Part shown: positions 18,466-27,410 of the stretch, piece by piece | Position numbering within the stretch: the first letter of the stretch is position 1 | Layout: the number at the start of each line of letters is the position of its first letter | The notes under the pieces: generated by a model | Seen by the model: only the letters and a program-made list of their open reading frames with translations | What the model was told of the DNA's origin: nothing | Database searches by the model: none | Made by a program: the position numbers and the translations under genes | Assembly: GCA_913009335.1 (NCBI GenBank) | Contig: CAJVXN010000017.1 | Coordinates: 1-41,179 of the forward strand | Length of the DNA: 41,179 nt | Direction: 5' to 3' | Source: an uncultured bacterium | GTDB lineage: Bacteria > Omnitrophota > Gorgyraeia > Ghiorseimicrobiales > Ghiorseimicrobiaceae

Positions 18466-18565
18466 ATTACCTCAACGAGCACAATAATACTCCCCCTTTT
18501 TTAAAGGTGAAGTATTATCGGTTGACCCTACGGGCAGATTTTTCTAATGAAAAATCTGGGTTTAT
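18466..18565. repeat. intergenic structured repeat, copy 2 (different central stem)
   Basis: Same flanks as copy 1; central stem ataatact...agtattat; 3' part gaccctacgggcagatttttctaatgaaaaatctgggtttat nearly identical to copy 1. Confidence 0.9.
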
Positions 18566-18588
18566 CTGATTTTAAAAATGAGGAGAAG

Positions 18589-19638
18589 ATGAAAAATACT
18601 TTATTGATAGTAGGAGATCTTACTTTAGATGGGTTTAAGCCCGCGCCTTCTTTAAATAGGTTTTTGGAGTATCGGGATGCAATTAAACATCGCGGCATGG
18701 GTTTTGAATTTATTACTTATGATGATGTATTTGCCGGGAGGTTTCCTAATATTCTAACCCGCAAGCTTAAAATATTACTTTTTTTCCCTTATAATTATTG
18801 GAATAATAACATTGAAAGATACACCAAAGATGACCGTATTTATGGAAATGATGCCTTCGGTACTGAATATGCTGATTTTTTTAAACAGGTGAGCTATATC
18901 ATAACCAAAAATTATAAAAATAAGCAGATCGAATATGCCAATTCTCCAAATTCCTGTGTCCTAGACCGAGATAAGCGTAAGACAAACACTAAGTTGGCTA
19001 AGGCTGGGATTCTTGTCCCTAAAATATATAAATTACGCAGCTTAGAAAAATTTCATCATTTACTCAAATACCATGATTTGTATATTAAGCCGCCTTATGG
19101 CTCAATGGGTAAGGGTATATCCTTTGTTACCAAAAATAAATGTTATACTAATTTTATCTTTGACGGCAAGAAAATTATAAGCCGCCCCTTTGATTATAAT
19201 TGGGAGTTTGTTGAACTTCCTAGAAAAGAACAGGATGCCTTTATAAAGATTCTCATCAAAAACAAGTTTATATTTGAGGAGGCTATTTGTACGCCAATAG
19301 TTAGGCGAAGAAAGTTTGATTTGCGTGTTTATGTTATTTATAGCGAAATCCCTTATTTTTACGCGCGCAGCACGCCGTATAAAAGATTTATTACTAATTG
19401 GTCCCAAGGCGGCAGGATAGAAGATCAGAAGTTTCTCGGGGGAGTTTTTTCCGGGGAAAAGATGAATGAGGTTTTTAATATTGCCAGGCGCTGCGCGAAA
19501 ATTCTGAAGATAAATTATATGGGCATAGATATACTACCAAGTCATGATTTCAAAAAAACATACGTTTTAGAGGCGCATTCCTTTCCGGGGTATGAGCATG
19601 GTTTTGATTTGATGGGTTTTTTAGCATCTAAGGTTTAG
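18589..19638 (+). CDS. ATP-grasp family protein (RimK/YheC-D-like)
   Basis: LYIKPPYGSMGKGISFV; RRKFDLRVYVIYSEIPYFYARSTPYKRFITNWSQGGRIE; GIDILPSHDFKKTYVLEAHSFPGYE. Track start 18547 lies in the repeat hairpin; ATG 18589 has SD aggag. Confidence 0.8.
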   Translation: MKNTLLIVGDLTLDGFKPAPSLNRFLEYRDAIKHRGMGFEFITYDDVFAGRFPNILTRKLKILLFFPYNYWNNNIERYTKDDRIYGNDAFGTEYADFFKQVSYIITKNYKNKQIEYANSPNSCVLDRDKRKTNTKLAKAGILVPKIYKLRSLEKFHHLLKYHDLYIKPPYGSMGKGISFVTKNKCYTNFIFDGKKIISRPFDYNWEFVELPRKEQDAFIKILIKNKFIFEEAICTPIVRRRKFDLRVYVIYSEIPYFYARSTPYKRFITNWSQGGRIEDQKFLGGVFSGEKMNEVFNIARRCAKILKINYMGIDILPSHDFKKTYVLEAHSFPGYEHGFDLMGFLASKV

Positions 19639-19676
19639 GTCATCCTTTTGCGAAAAGATAGATGGAAAATTAAAAA

Positions 19677-21173
19677 ATGACAAATACCATATATGAGAGT
19701 AGTGATTTTTTTTGTCATGATTTACCTACGCACCCCTTACCAAACCTAGGTAAAGTTCTTGTTACGGGTGCTTCCGGATATATCGGAGGAAGGCTAGTTC
19801 CGGAATTATTGGTTCGAGGATATAAAGTGCGAATAATGGTTCGGGGGGATGCTCACGTATATCAAAATCTCTGGCCGGATGTAGAAGTAGTAGTTGCTGA
19901 TGCGTTGAATCTTGATCAGCTAAAGGCTGCTCTCTGCGATATTGATACCGCTTATTATTTGATTCATTCATTAAACCTGGGTCCGCGGGAATTTGAAGCC
20001 ACGGATATAAAAGCGGCGCATAATTTTCAAATTGCTGCTGATAAAACAAGGTTAAGACGTATAATTTATTTAGGCGGTTTAGGGGATATTCGAAGTCCGC
20101 TTTCTTCTCATTTGCGCAGTCGTATGGAGATAGCTTGCGCGTTAAAAGAGTCAAGGACGCAGTTAACTGTTCTTCGCGCAGCCATAATTATAGGTTCTGG
20201 TAGTGCCTCGTACGAAATTATCCAACATCTTGTAAAAGAACTTCCTATTATTCCTGTTCCTTATTGGGCAAAGAATAAATGTCAGCCGATTGCAATACGG
20301 GATGTAATTAAGTATCTAGTAGGTGTTCTGGAGGTAGAAGAGACGCAGGGTAAGGATTTTGACATCGGGGGCCCTGATATTCTGACTTATCAGGATATGC
20401 TTAAAAAACTTGCCGGTATTCTTCATAAGAAGATACTTTTTGTCCCGTCGTTTTTTTCAAATATCAGGTTTTACGCATATTGTGCGAGCCTTTTTACTCC
20501 TGTTCCGGATTCTATAACACAGTGTTTAATGGGAGGATTAAAGAATGAAGTTGTTGTTCGAGATGATTCAATCAAGCGCTTTCTTAAGTTTGATCCGTTA
20601 TCTTACCGCGAAGCTTTGGTTAGGGCTATGTCTAGAGAGGAGCAGGATAAAGTCGCAACTCGTTGGTCCGATGCTTATCCTCCGGCAAATGAGTTAGCTT
20701 TAAAGCTTCGTGAGTTAAAAGAGATTTCCTATATAACACATTATTCAATCTTTAGCCCTAAGGCTGCATCAAAGATTTTTCGTTCTGTCTGTAAAATCGG
20801 AGGAAAAGAGGGGTGGTTTCATAGTAGTTGGATGTGGCGATTAAGAGGGATGGTTGATCGTATTTTTCTGGGGGTGGGAACATGGCGGGGGAGAAAGAGC
20901 CATTCACGCCTGCGAATAAGCGATGTCGTAGACTTTTGGCGAGTCGAGGATTTAGAAAAAAATAGGTGCTTGCTTTTACGCGCTGAGATGAAACTTCCCG
21001 GCCGCGCCTGGCTTGAATTTGATGTTAAGGATGAGGGGCAAAGACGGAGGCTTTCTGTGGTAGCATATTATGATACGAATTCCTTCTGGGGGCGGATATA
21101 TTGGTATATGTTTCTTCCGTTGCATCATTTTATTTTTCAGCATTTAATTGAAGAGATAGAGAAGAGAAGTTAG
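19677..21173 (+). CDS. NAD(P)-binding SDR (NmrA-like) fused to C-terminal DUF2867
   Basis: VLVTGASGYIGGRLVPELLVRGYKVRIMVR; ATDIKAAHNFQIAADKTRLRRIIYLGGLG; C-terminal WRLRGMVDRIFLGVGTWRGRKSHSRLRISDVVDFWRVEDLEKNRCLLLRAEMKLPGRAWLEF. Confidence 0.88.
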   Translation: MTNTIYESSDFFCHDLPTHPLPNLGKVLVTGASGYIGGRLVPELLVRGYKVRIMVRGDAHVYQNLWPDVEVVVADALNLDQLKAALCDIDTAYYLIHSLNLGPREFEATDIKAAHNFQIAADKTRLRRIIYLGGLGDIRSPLSSHLRSRMEIACALKESRTQLTVLRAAIIIGSGSASYEIIQHLVKELPIIPVPYWAKNKCQPIAIRDVIKYLVGVLEVEETQGKDFDIGGPDILTYQDMLKKLAGILHKKILFVPSFFSNIRFYAYCASLFTPVPDSITQCLMGGLKNEVVVRDDSIKRFLKFDPLSYREALVRAMSREEQDKVATRWSDAYPPANELALKLRELKEISYITHYSIFSPKAASKIFRSVCKIGGKEGWFHSSWMWRLRGMVDRIFLGVGTWRGRKSHSRLRISDVVDFWRVEDLEKNRCLLLRAEMKLPGRAWLEFDVKDEGQRRRLSVVAYYDTNSFWGRIYWYMFLPLHHFIFQHLIEEIEKRS

Positions 21174-21193
21174 TTGGTAAAAGGAGGTAATGT

Positions 21194-21733
21194 ATGAAAG
21201 GAATTTGGATTGTGATATTGTTAATTTTAGGTTTTGGTAGTAACTTATACGGAGGTAATGTGGAGAATAAAATCGCAGTTTTAGAGACAAGTCAGGGAAT
21301 AATCGAGATAAAACTTTTTTATGATATTACTCCTAAAACATGTGAGAATTTTATATCTCTTATTGAAAAAGGATATTATGACGGCATTATATTTCATCGC
21401 GTAATAAAGAATTTTATGATTCAGGGAGGAGATCCCACGGGAACTGGCAGTGGAGGTAATTCTATATGGGGCGAACCTTTTGAGGATGAGGTTACTCCCG
21501 GAGTTAAATTTGATAAAGTCGGGCTTCTTGCGATGGCGAATTCCGGACCTAATACTAACGGCAGTCAATTCTTCATTACAACGGCTGTAACTTCCTGGCT
21601 TAATATGAAACATACTATTTTTGGTGAGGTTGTATCCGGATACGATGTAGTTTCTAAGATTGAGAATGTTGAGGTTGGTCCTGGCAGTAAGCCGATTGAG
21701 GAACAGAAGATAATAAAGGCATATTTAAAATGA
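21194..21733 (+). CDS. peptidyl-prolyl cis-trans isomerase, cyclophilin type, with signal peptide
   Basis: ILETSQG-like start; [73 protein letters not shown]. Confidence 0.96.
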   Translation: MKGIWIVILLILGFGSNLYGGNVENKIAVLETSQGIIEIKLFYDITPKTCENFISLIEKGYYDGIIFHRVIKNFMIQGGDPTGTGSGGNSIWGEPFEDEVTPGVKFDKVGLLAMANSGPNTNGSQFFITTAVTSWLNMKHTIFGEVVSGYDVVSKIENVEVGPGSKPIEEQKIIKAYLK

Positions 21734-21757
21734 AGTACTCCAATAGTAAAGCACTGC

Positions 21758-21778
21758 GAAAATTTAGAATAAATTTTC
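21758..21778. repeat. hairpin gaaaattta-gaa-taaattttc
   Basis: 9-bp perfect arms just after the PPIase gene. Confidence 0.75.
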
Positions 21779-21799
21779 TGGTAACTATCGGAGTCATTC

Positions 21800-21842
21800 G
21801 CGCAGATAACTTACGGCAGCTTTGCTTTCGTAAGTTATGCGC
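21800..21842. repeat. hairpin gcgc-ag-ataacttacg...cgtaagttat-gcgc
   Basis: 14 paired positions with 2-nt bulge, directly upstream of the GNAT start. Confidence 0.85.
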
Positions 21843-21850
21843 TCATTGAA

Positions 21851-22297
21851 ATGAATGATTCTGTGGTAAATGTGCAAAAGGCAGCGCAGGCTGAGTGGCC
21901 CTATATCAGCGAAAAATTGCAGAAGTATGCTTTGGATGATACGGCTGTAGAATGGCAGCAGTTTTTTGTCATAAAGAAAAGTGAGAAAACTGTCGCGTTT
22001 GCCAGAATAATTGATCATGGTGATTATTTCGAGGCTGCTTCTCTAGGAGTAGATTATTACCACCGGAAGAAAAAAATCGGTTTGTTTATGCTTATGTTTC
22101 TTGTTAAAGAGGCAAAAAGAATGGAGAGAAAAAAACCTATATACGCGGTAACACATAGGCCGGGATTTGTCGAAAAAGCCGGATTTAAAGAAGTAGATAG
22201 TGTGCCCACAGAGTTGGAGTATAAGCGTCAGAATAAATGCCGGCTTCATGCTTCAAAGATTAAGATACTTAAGTATGCGGAAAATTACAATGACTGA
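21851..22297 (+). CDS. GNAT-family N-acetyltransferase-like protein
   Basis: VAFARIIDHGDYFEAASLGVDYYHRKKKIGLFMLMFLVKEAKR..IYAVTHRPGFVEKAGFKEVDSVPTELEYKRQNKC. Confidence 0.7.
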   Translation: MNDSVVNVQKAAQAEWPYISEKLQKYALDDTAVEWQQFFVIKKSEKTVAFARIIDHGDYFEAASLGVDYYHRKKKIGLFMLMFLVKEAKRMERKKPIYAVTHRPGFVEKAGFKEVDSVPTELEYKRQNKCRLHASKIKILKYAENYND

Positions 22298-23453
22298 TTT
22301 TAGCAAGAAGGAGGGCAAGCTCAAAATAAAGATAGGTGTTTTAGTCGGCGTAGCTTTATTTATATTTGGTTTTTTTTATTTTTCAAAAAGCGTATTTGCA
22401 GATGATATTGTTTTAAAAAGCGGTAGGATCGTTAAAGGCAGTATAACTGAACAAACAGACGAATACGTAAAAATTGATTTTCAGGGAGTTAATCTGACTT
22501 ACTGGAAAGATGATATTAAAGAGATTAGACCGGATGCTGCGAATTTGCCTGTAAGTATGACTCCTAGCCGTTTTCACCTTCCGGTGTTTGAGCCTTCGCC
22601 TGTTACGGAAAGCAAATCGCTTTTAAGCGTGCAGAATCCCAGTAAGGGTAAAAAGTCTTTTTTCTGGAAAGTGGCATCTGCTAACGCGGATATGTATGTT
22701 TTAGGTTCAATACATATGGCAAAGGCTAACCTTTATCCTTTAGACAAAAAAATAGAAGATGCTTTTGCTTCATCAGATATTTTGGCAGTTGAGGCAAATA
22801 TAAATCAGATGGATTTTTTAAGTAATTTATCGTTTATGGAGAGTGGTATATATTTACCGCCTGAAACCCTGGATAGGCATATTTCCAAGAAAACATACCG
22901 GCTTGTTAAAAAAAAGGTTGCGAGGATTGGTATGGATATGAACCAGCTGAATATGTATAAACCTTGGTTTCTGGCAATGCAATTATTGGGTCTTGAGCTT
23001 ATTAGTTTAGGTTTTGATCCTGGTCAAGGTATCGATATGCATTTTTTAAAGCGCGCGCAGGGTAATATGCGAATTATCGAATTGGAGGGGCTTGCTTATC
23101 AGATGGATCTCTTAGACGGGCTCACGGATAATGAGCAGGAGGGATTTTTAGTTTCTACGTTAGCGGATTTGGATATTTTAGAGACAAAGATGGATCAATT
23201 ATTTAGTATATGGAAATCCGGTGATGTGGCAGGTTTGGAAGCGATGATACAGGAGGCTTCTAGCTATCCGCAGATGGCTTCATTTTACCGTAAGGTCCTT
23301 TATAAACGAAATAGGCTCATGGTTAAAAAGTTAGACGGTTTTTTAAGACGCGGGGGGGATTATTTTATCGTTGTGGGGACCGCGCATTTAGTTGGTAGTG
23401 AAGGGATGATTCAACTTTTGAGGAAAAAAGGCTATTCAGTGAGCCAACTTTAA
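22290..23453 (+). CDS. TraB/GumN family protein with N-terminal TM
   Basis: FFWKVASANADMYVLGSIHMAKANLYPLDKKIEDAFASSDILAVEANI; GQGIDMHFLKRAQG; DYFIVVGTAHLVGSEGMIQLLRKKGYSV. Start at ATG 22290 overlapping the GNAT stop preferred over track 22200. Confidence 0.87.
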   Translation: MTDFSKKEGKLKIKIGVLVGVALFIFGFFYFSKSVFADDIVLKSGRIVKGSITEQTDEYVKIDFQGVNLTYWKDDIKEIRPDAANLPVSMTPSRFHLPVFEPSPVTESKSLLSVQNPSKGKKSFFWKVASANADMYVLGSIHMAKANLYPLDKKIEDAFASSDILAVEANINQMDFLSNLSFMESGIYLPPETLDRHISKKTYRLVKKKVARIGMDMNQLNMYKPWFLAMQLLGLELISLGFDPGQGIDMHFLKRAQGNMRIIELEGLAYQMDLLDGLTDNEQEGFLVSTLADLDILETKMDQLFSIWKSGDVAGLEAMIQEASSYPQMASFYRKVLYKRNRLMVKKLDGFLRRGGDYFIVVGTAHLVGSEGMIQLLRKKGYSVSQL

Positions 23454-23468
23454 AAAAAGGGGTACTAA

Positions 23469-23741
23469 ATGGAAGCAAAAAAACACGTAACAGGCGAGGA
23501 TGTAAAGCGGATAGGTGAATCACTGGGGATAAAATGGGATAAGTTTGATTTGGATCAATTAAGGCGGGGTATGGATGTAGAACTTGAGCATGGTTTAGGC
23601 GATTCGCATACGAATGTCACTAATGATGATTTGCTTATAACCGGTAAAATTGCCCTTGCCCATCTTAATGAATTCCCGGACTATTATGATAGATTAGAGA
23701 AGATGGAAGAGGAAGCGGAAAAATTTTGGGGGAAGGAATAG
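23469..23741 (+). CDS. small conserved protein, DUF5661-like
   Basis: DVELEHGLGDSHTNVTNDDLLITGKIALAHLNEFPDYYDRLEKME. Confidence 0.75.
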   Translation: MEAKKHVTGEDVKRIGESLGIKWDKFDLDQLRRGMDVELEHGLGDSHTNVTNDDLLITGKIALAHLNEFPDYYDRLEKMEEEAEKFWGKE

Positions 23742-23751
23742 GTAAATAGAT

Positions 23752-24783
23752 ATGAGGATACCTAAGACAAAAATAATCGCAACAGTCGGCCCTAGTTCAA
23801 GCAATACAATCATGTTGAGAAAGATGTTTATTAGTGGTTTGGATATGGTTCGTCTTAATTTTTCGCATGGCAGTCATCTTGCGCATACACAGAATATTAA
23901 ACGTATACGTGTCCTTAATAAGAAAATGAGACGCTCAATAAAAATAATGCAGGATTTAGAGGGGTATCGTATACGTATTGGGATGATGGCGCAGGATATT
24001 AGCCTTGCTAAAAATTCCACAGTTAAGCTTGTCTGCCGCGATATAATCGGCACAGAAAAGTGGATTCCTTTTGACTATCGGGGTCCGCTGGGTGTGATTA
24101 AGCCGGGTAGTTTAATTTATATTGATGACGGGAAAATAATTTTAAAGGTTACAGCGCGCCGTAGTAGTTTTATTAGTGCTCGCGTTATTACTGGTGGGTT
24201 ACTGCGTGAGAAAAAAGGTATCAATATTCCCGGTGTTGATCTTGTCTTTGAAACCTTAACAGAAAAAGATAAAAAAGATTTATCTGTAGCAATAGATTTT
24301 GGTCTTGATTTTGTTGCTCAGTCGTTTGTAAGAGATGCCAAAGATATAATTCTGGTGCGCGATTTTCTAAAGGCTAAAGGTAGTAAGATTAAGATATTCG
24401 CAAAAGTGGAAAATCAGAAGGCCCTTCTTAACCTGGATGAGATTATTGACGAGGCCGATGGTGTTATTGTTGCCAGAGGAGATTTAGGAATATGCCTTCC
24501 TATCTATGAGGTTCCCATCATACAAAAGGAGATTGTTAAACGCTGTTGTCTTAAGAATAAGCCCGTTGTTGTAGCAACTCAAATGCTAGATAGTATGACA
24601 GTTGATACAATGCCTACAAGAGCGGAAGTCTGTGATGTGGCAAATGCAATTCTAGACGGCGCGACACATTTAATGCTTTCCGCGGAAACGGCTATTGGTA
24701 AGCACCCTCATCGAGTTATTGATATGATGAATAAAGTTATTAAATCTACAGAAAATTATCAAAAGAAACCCTTCTTTTTCTAA
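23752..24783 (+). CDS. pyk: pyruvate kinase-like protein lacking the C-terminal domain
   Basis: KTKIIATVGPSSSN; MVRLNFSHGSHLAH; KIFAKVENQKALLNLDEIIDEADGVIVARGDLGICLPIYEVPIIQKEIVKRC..KPVVVATQMLDSM; TRAEVCDVANAILDGATHLMLSAETAIGKHP; ends at 343 aa. Confidence 0.92.
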   Translation: MRIPKTKIIATVGPSSSNTIMLRKMFISGLDMVRLNFSHGSHLAHTQNIKRIRVLNKKMRRSIKIMQDLEGYRIRIGMMAQDISLAKNSTVKLVCRDIIGTEKWIPFDYRGPLGVIKPGSLIYIDDGKIILKVTARRSSFISARVITGGLLREKKGINIPGVDLVFETLTEKDKKDLSVAIDFGLDFVAQSFVRDAKDIILVRDFLKAKGSKIKIFAKVENQKALLNLDEIIDEADGVIVARGDLGICLPIYEVPIIQKEIVKRCCLKNKPVVVATQMLDSMTVDTMPTRAEVCDVANAILDGATHLMLSAETAIGKHPHRVIDMMNKVIKSTENYQKKPFFF

Positions 24784-26028
24784 ATGCAGAAGAAAAAAAT
24801 AATTATTATAGGAGGCGGTCCGGCTGGAATGATGGCAGCTATACGTGCCGCGTCCTTTAATACTGAAGTAATCCTGATTGAAAAAAATTCATGCCTAGGT
24901 AAAAAACTTCTATTAAGCGGTAAGGGCCGTTGTAATCTTACCAATGCTTGCGATCTCATGTCCTTCCTTAAGCGCTTTTCAAAAAACAGCGAATTTTTAC
25001 GCGATGCCTTTAAGATTTTTTTTAATCGCGAGTTAATGGATTTTTTTAAAAAGCGGGGATTAAATCTCAAAATAGAGCGGCAGTTGCGTGTCTTTCCTGT
25101 AACCGATGATTCAAGGAGTATCCTTGACGTTTTAGAAAAAGAATTAAAGCGGGTCAGTGTAAAAATTATCTACAATACTCAGGTTTCAGGTATTGATATC
25201 GTAGATAATAAGGTGCATGGTTTAAAGCTTCAAGGCGGAAAAAGTTTTTCCTGCGATAGTCTTATTCTAGCCACAGGGGGTATATCTTATAGCTTTACGG
25301 GTTCAACAGGAGATGGATTAAAGATTGCTGAAGCTTTAGGGCATAAAATGATCTCTTTACGTCCCGGGCTTGTTTCTTTGGAGTCTTTACAGCCTTATCC
25401 CGGGAGCCTGGAAGGACTTTCGCTAAAGAATATACGTTTTTGTATTGTCTGCGGCAGGAAGAAAATCACAACAGATATCGGAGAGTTATTGTTTACCGCC
25501 CGTGGTGTTTCCGGGCCGTTGGTTTTATCCTTAAGTGGGCAAATTGTGGATTTTTTAAACGCGAAAAAAAAAGTTTTTATAGGGATAGATTTAAAGCCCG
25601 CGCTGGATAGAGAAAAACTGGATAATCGCTTTGTGCGGGAATTTAGATTAAGGCCCAAAAGGGCAATTAAGAACATGTTAAAAGATTTATTGCCTCTACG
25701 TTTGATTGCGCTATTTTTGAAAATCACAAATATCAATCCTGATAAAAAAGCGGCCCAGATTGATGCTAGCGAGCGTAAGGCATTAGTTGATTTATTTAAA
25801 GCTTTGCGTTTGGATATTGTAAAATCAAGGCCGATAAAAGAAGCAATGATTACTAAAGGAGGGGTTTGTCTTAAAGATATAAATCCGCGTTCGATGGAAT
25901 CTCGTAAAATTTGCGGTTTATATTTTGCCGGGGAGATGATTGATGTGGATGCTGATACCGGAGGGTTTAATTTGCAGGCAGCATTTTCAACCGGCTATTT
26001 AGCCGGAGAAAGCGCGGCAGAAAACTAA
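24784..26028 (+). CDS. NAD(P)/FAD-dependent oxidoreductase, HI0933/YhiN family
   Basis: IIIIGGGPAGMMAAIRAA; KKLLLSGKGRCNLTNAC; LILATGGISYSFTGSTGDGLKIAEALGH; ITKGGVCLKDINPRSMESRKICGLYFAGEMIDVDADTGGFNLQAAFSTGYLAG. Confidence 0.95.
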   Translation: MQKKKIIIIGGGPAGMMAAIRAASFNTEVILIEKNSCLGKKLLLSGKGRCNLTNACDLMSFLKRFSKNSEFLRDAFKIFFNRELMDFFKKRGLNLKIERQLRVFPVTDDSRSILDVLEKELKRVSVKIIYNTQVSGIDIVDNKVHGLKLQGGKSFSCDSLILATGGISYSFTGSTGDGLKIAEALGHKMISLRPGLVSLESLQPYPGSLEGLSLKNIRFCIVCGRKKITTDIGELLFTARGVSGPLVLSLSGQIVDFLNAKKKVFIGIDLKPALDREKLDNRFVREFRLRPKRAIKNMLKDLLPLRLIALFLKITNINPDKKAAQIDASERKALVDLFKALRLDIVKSRPIKEAMITKGGVCLKDINPRSMESRKICGLYFAGEMIDVDADTGGFNLQAAFSTGYLAGESAAEN

Positions 26029-26066
26029 GCATTATTTTCTAGATAATGTAAAATAAATTGTACTCT

Positions 26067-26087
26067 GGTTGAAGCTTAGCTTCAACC
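26067..26087. repeat. perfect palindrome ggttgaagct-t-agcttcaacc
   Basis: 10-bp arms; shares ctggttgaagct with 32838-32849. Confidence 0.85.
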
Positions 26088-26283
26088 GTAAAAAAGATTG
26101 TTTTTATCGGCCAGCTGTGGCAAAATAGATAACATATATACTAAGTATTTATTGATACGTTCGACGGCGTCATGCGTCGCTCAGTATTCTTTCGATTTTA
26201 TTCAGGACTAAGCTTAGATGGTGAGCGAGGGCGAATTATAATTCTGAGCAAGGGTGAATGGATTGATGTGTTGGGAGGGGTTG

Positions 26284-26736
26284 ATGGATTGTCCGGTATG
26301 TCGCGATGCAATGATAGTTTTGGAATTAGACAACGTCGAGATCGATTATTGTTCGACTTGTTCTGGTATTTGGCTGGATAAGGGAGAGCTTGAGCTTTTA
26401 TTGGAGAGTAGTTCTAAGAAAGACGATTTGCTTGCATCTTTTCGTCTAGACTTACAAAATAAAGAAAAAAAGCGGCCCTGTCCTATATGTTTAAAGAAGA
26501 TGCAGAAGGTTTTTTCTACTGTAGGGGAAAGTATCCTCATTGATAAGACCTCTTCTTTAAAAGTATCCGGAGGGTCTATCCTCGTGGATAAATGTAGGCA
26601 AGGCGATGGTATTTGGTTTGATAAGGGTGAACTTAGCGGGATTATTCAGAGATCGAGCCTTGATAAATATAATAAGGTTTTGAATCTGATCAGGGATATG
26701 TTTGCCGGAGAATTTAGCGTCAAGAAAGATGTCTAA
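26284..26736 (+). CDS. zf-TFIIB-like zinc-ribbon protein
   Basis: MDCPVCRDAMIVLELDNVEIDYCSTCSGIWLDKGELELLL; second half RPCPICLKKM...VDKCRQGDGIWFDKGELSGII. SD gggagggg upstream of ATG 26284. Confidence 0.87.
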   Translation: MDCPVCRDAMIVLELDNVEIDYCSTCSGIWLDKGELELLLESSSKKDDLLASFRLDLQNKEKKRPCPICLKKMQKVFSTVGESILIDKTSSLKVSGGSILVDKCRQGDGIWFDKGELSGIIQRSSLDKYNKVLNLIRDMFAGEFSVKKDV

Positions 26737-26754
26737 TTAAATGAGGAGGTAGTT

Positions 26755-27306
26755 ATGATTTTTTTATGGATTATTCTAGCGATAGTTGTTGTGGCAGCAG
26801 TTAACTTTGTGGGGATTTATAATTCTCTTGTCCAGTTGCGAAATCGGGTAAAAAATGCATGGTCTCAGATTGATGTTCAGCTTAAGAGACGTCATGATCT
26901 TATTCCGAATTTAATCGAGACGGCAAAAGGGTATATGCAGCATGAAAGAGAAACTTTAGAAGGTATCACTCAGGCGCGAAGTCAAGCAATGAGCGCGGAT
27001 GGAGTTGGCGCTAAATCAAAGGCCGAGGGTCAATTAAGCGGTGCTATGGGCAAATTTTTTCTCGTTGTGGAAAATTACCCTGATCTTAAGGCAAACCAGA
27101 ATTTTCTATCTCTTCAGGAAGAGTTAACTTCAACAGAAAATAAAATTGCTTTCTCTCGTCAGGGCTATAACGACCAGGTACTTTTCTTCAATAATAAGAT
27201 ACAAATGTTTCCGTCGAATGTTGTTGCCGGTATGTTTACGTTTAAGCCTGAAGAATTTTTTGAAATTGAAGATAAAGAAAAAGAGGTTCCCAAAGTAAAG
27301 TTTTGA
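26755..27306 (+). CDS. lemA: LemA family protein
   Basis: IYNSLVQLRNRVKNAWSQIDVQLKRRHDLIPNLIETAKGYMQHERETLEGITQARSQAM; ENKIAFSRQGYNDQVLFFNNKIQMFPSNVVAGMF. Confidence 0.97.
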   Translation: MIFLWIILAIVVVAAVNFVGIYNSLVQLRNRVKNAWSQIDVQLKRRHDLIPNLIETAKGYMQHERETLEGITQARSQAMSADGVGAKSKAEGQLSGAMGKFFLVVENYPDLKANQNFLSLQEELTSTENKIAFSRQGYNDQVLFFNNKIQMFPSNVVAGMFTFKPEEFFEIEDKEKEVPKVKF

Positions 27307-27357
27307 CAAAAGTATCATACCTTTAGAATATTTTAAATTAAAAATTAAATTTTAATT

Positions 27358-27393
27358 TAGCGCACTGTAATATAAGTACTCAACAGTGCGCTA
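27358..27393. repeat. hairpin tagcgcactgt...acagtgcgcta
   Basis: 11-bp perfect arms between lemA and the M48 gene. Confidence 0.9.
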
Positions 27394-27410
27394 ATGTCGG
27401 AGTGGGTATA

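Noticed and set aside
18374-18565. Integron attC-like sites (CCTCAAC...GTTGRCC)
   Set aside because: End motifs do not fit the RYYYAAC/GTTRRRY consensus well, and no integrase or cassette arrangement is visible.
26172-26381. 69-aa + strand ORF
   Set aside because: Overlaps the zf-TFIIB gene in another frame, with no motif and no good SD.
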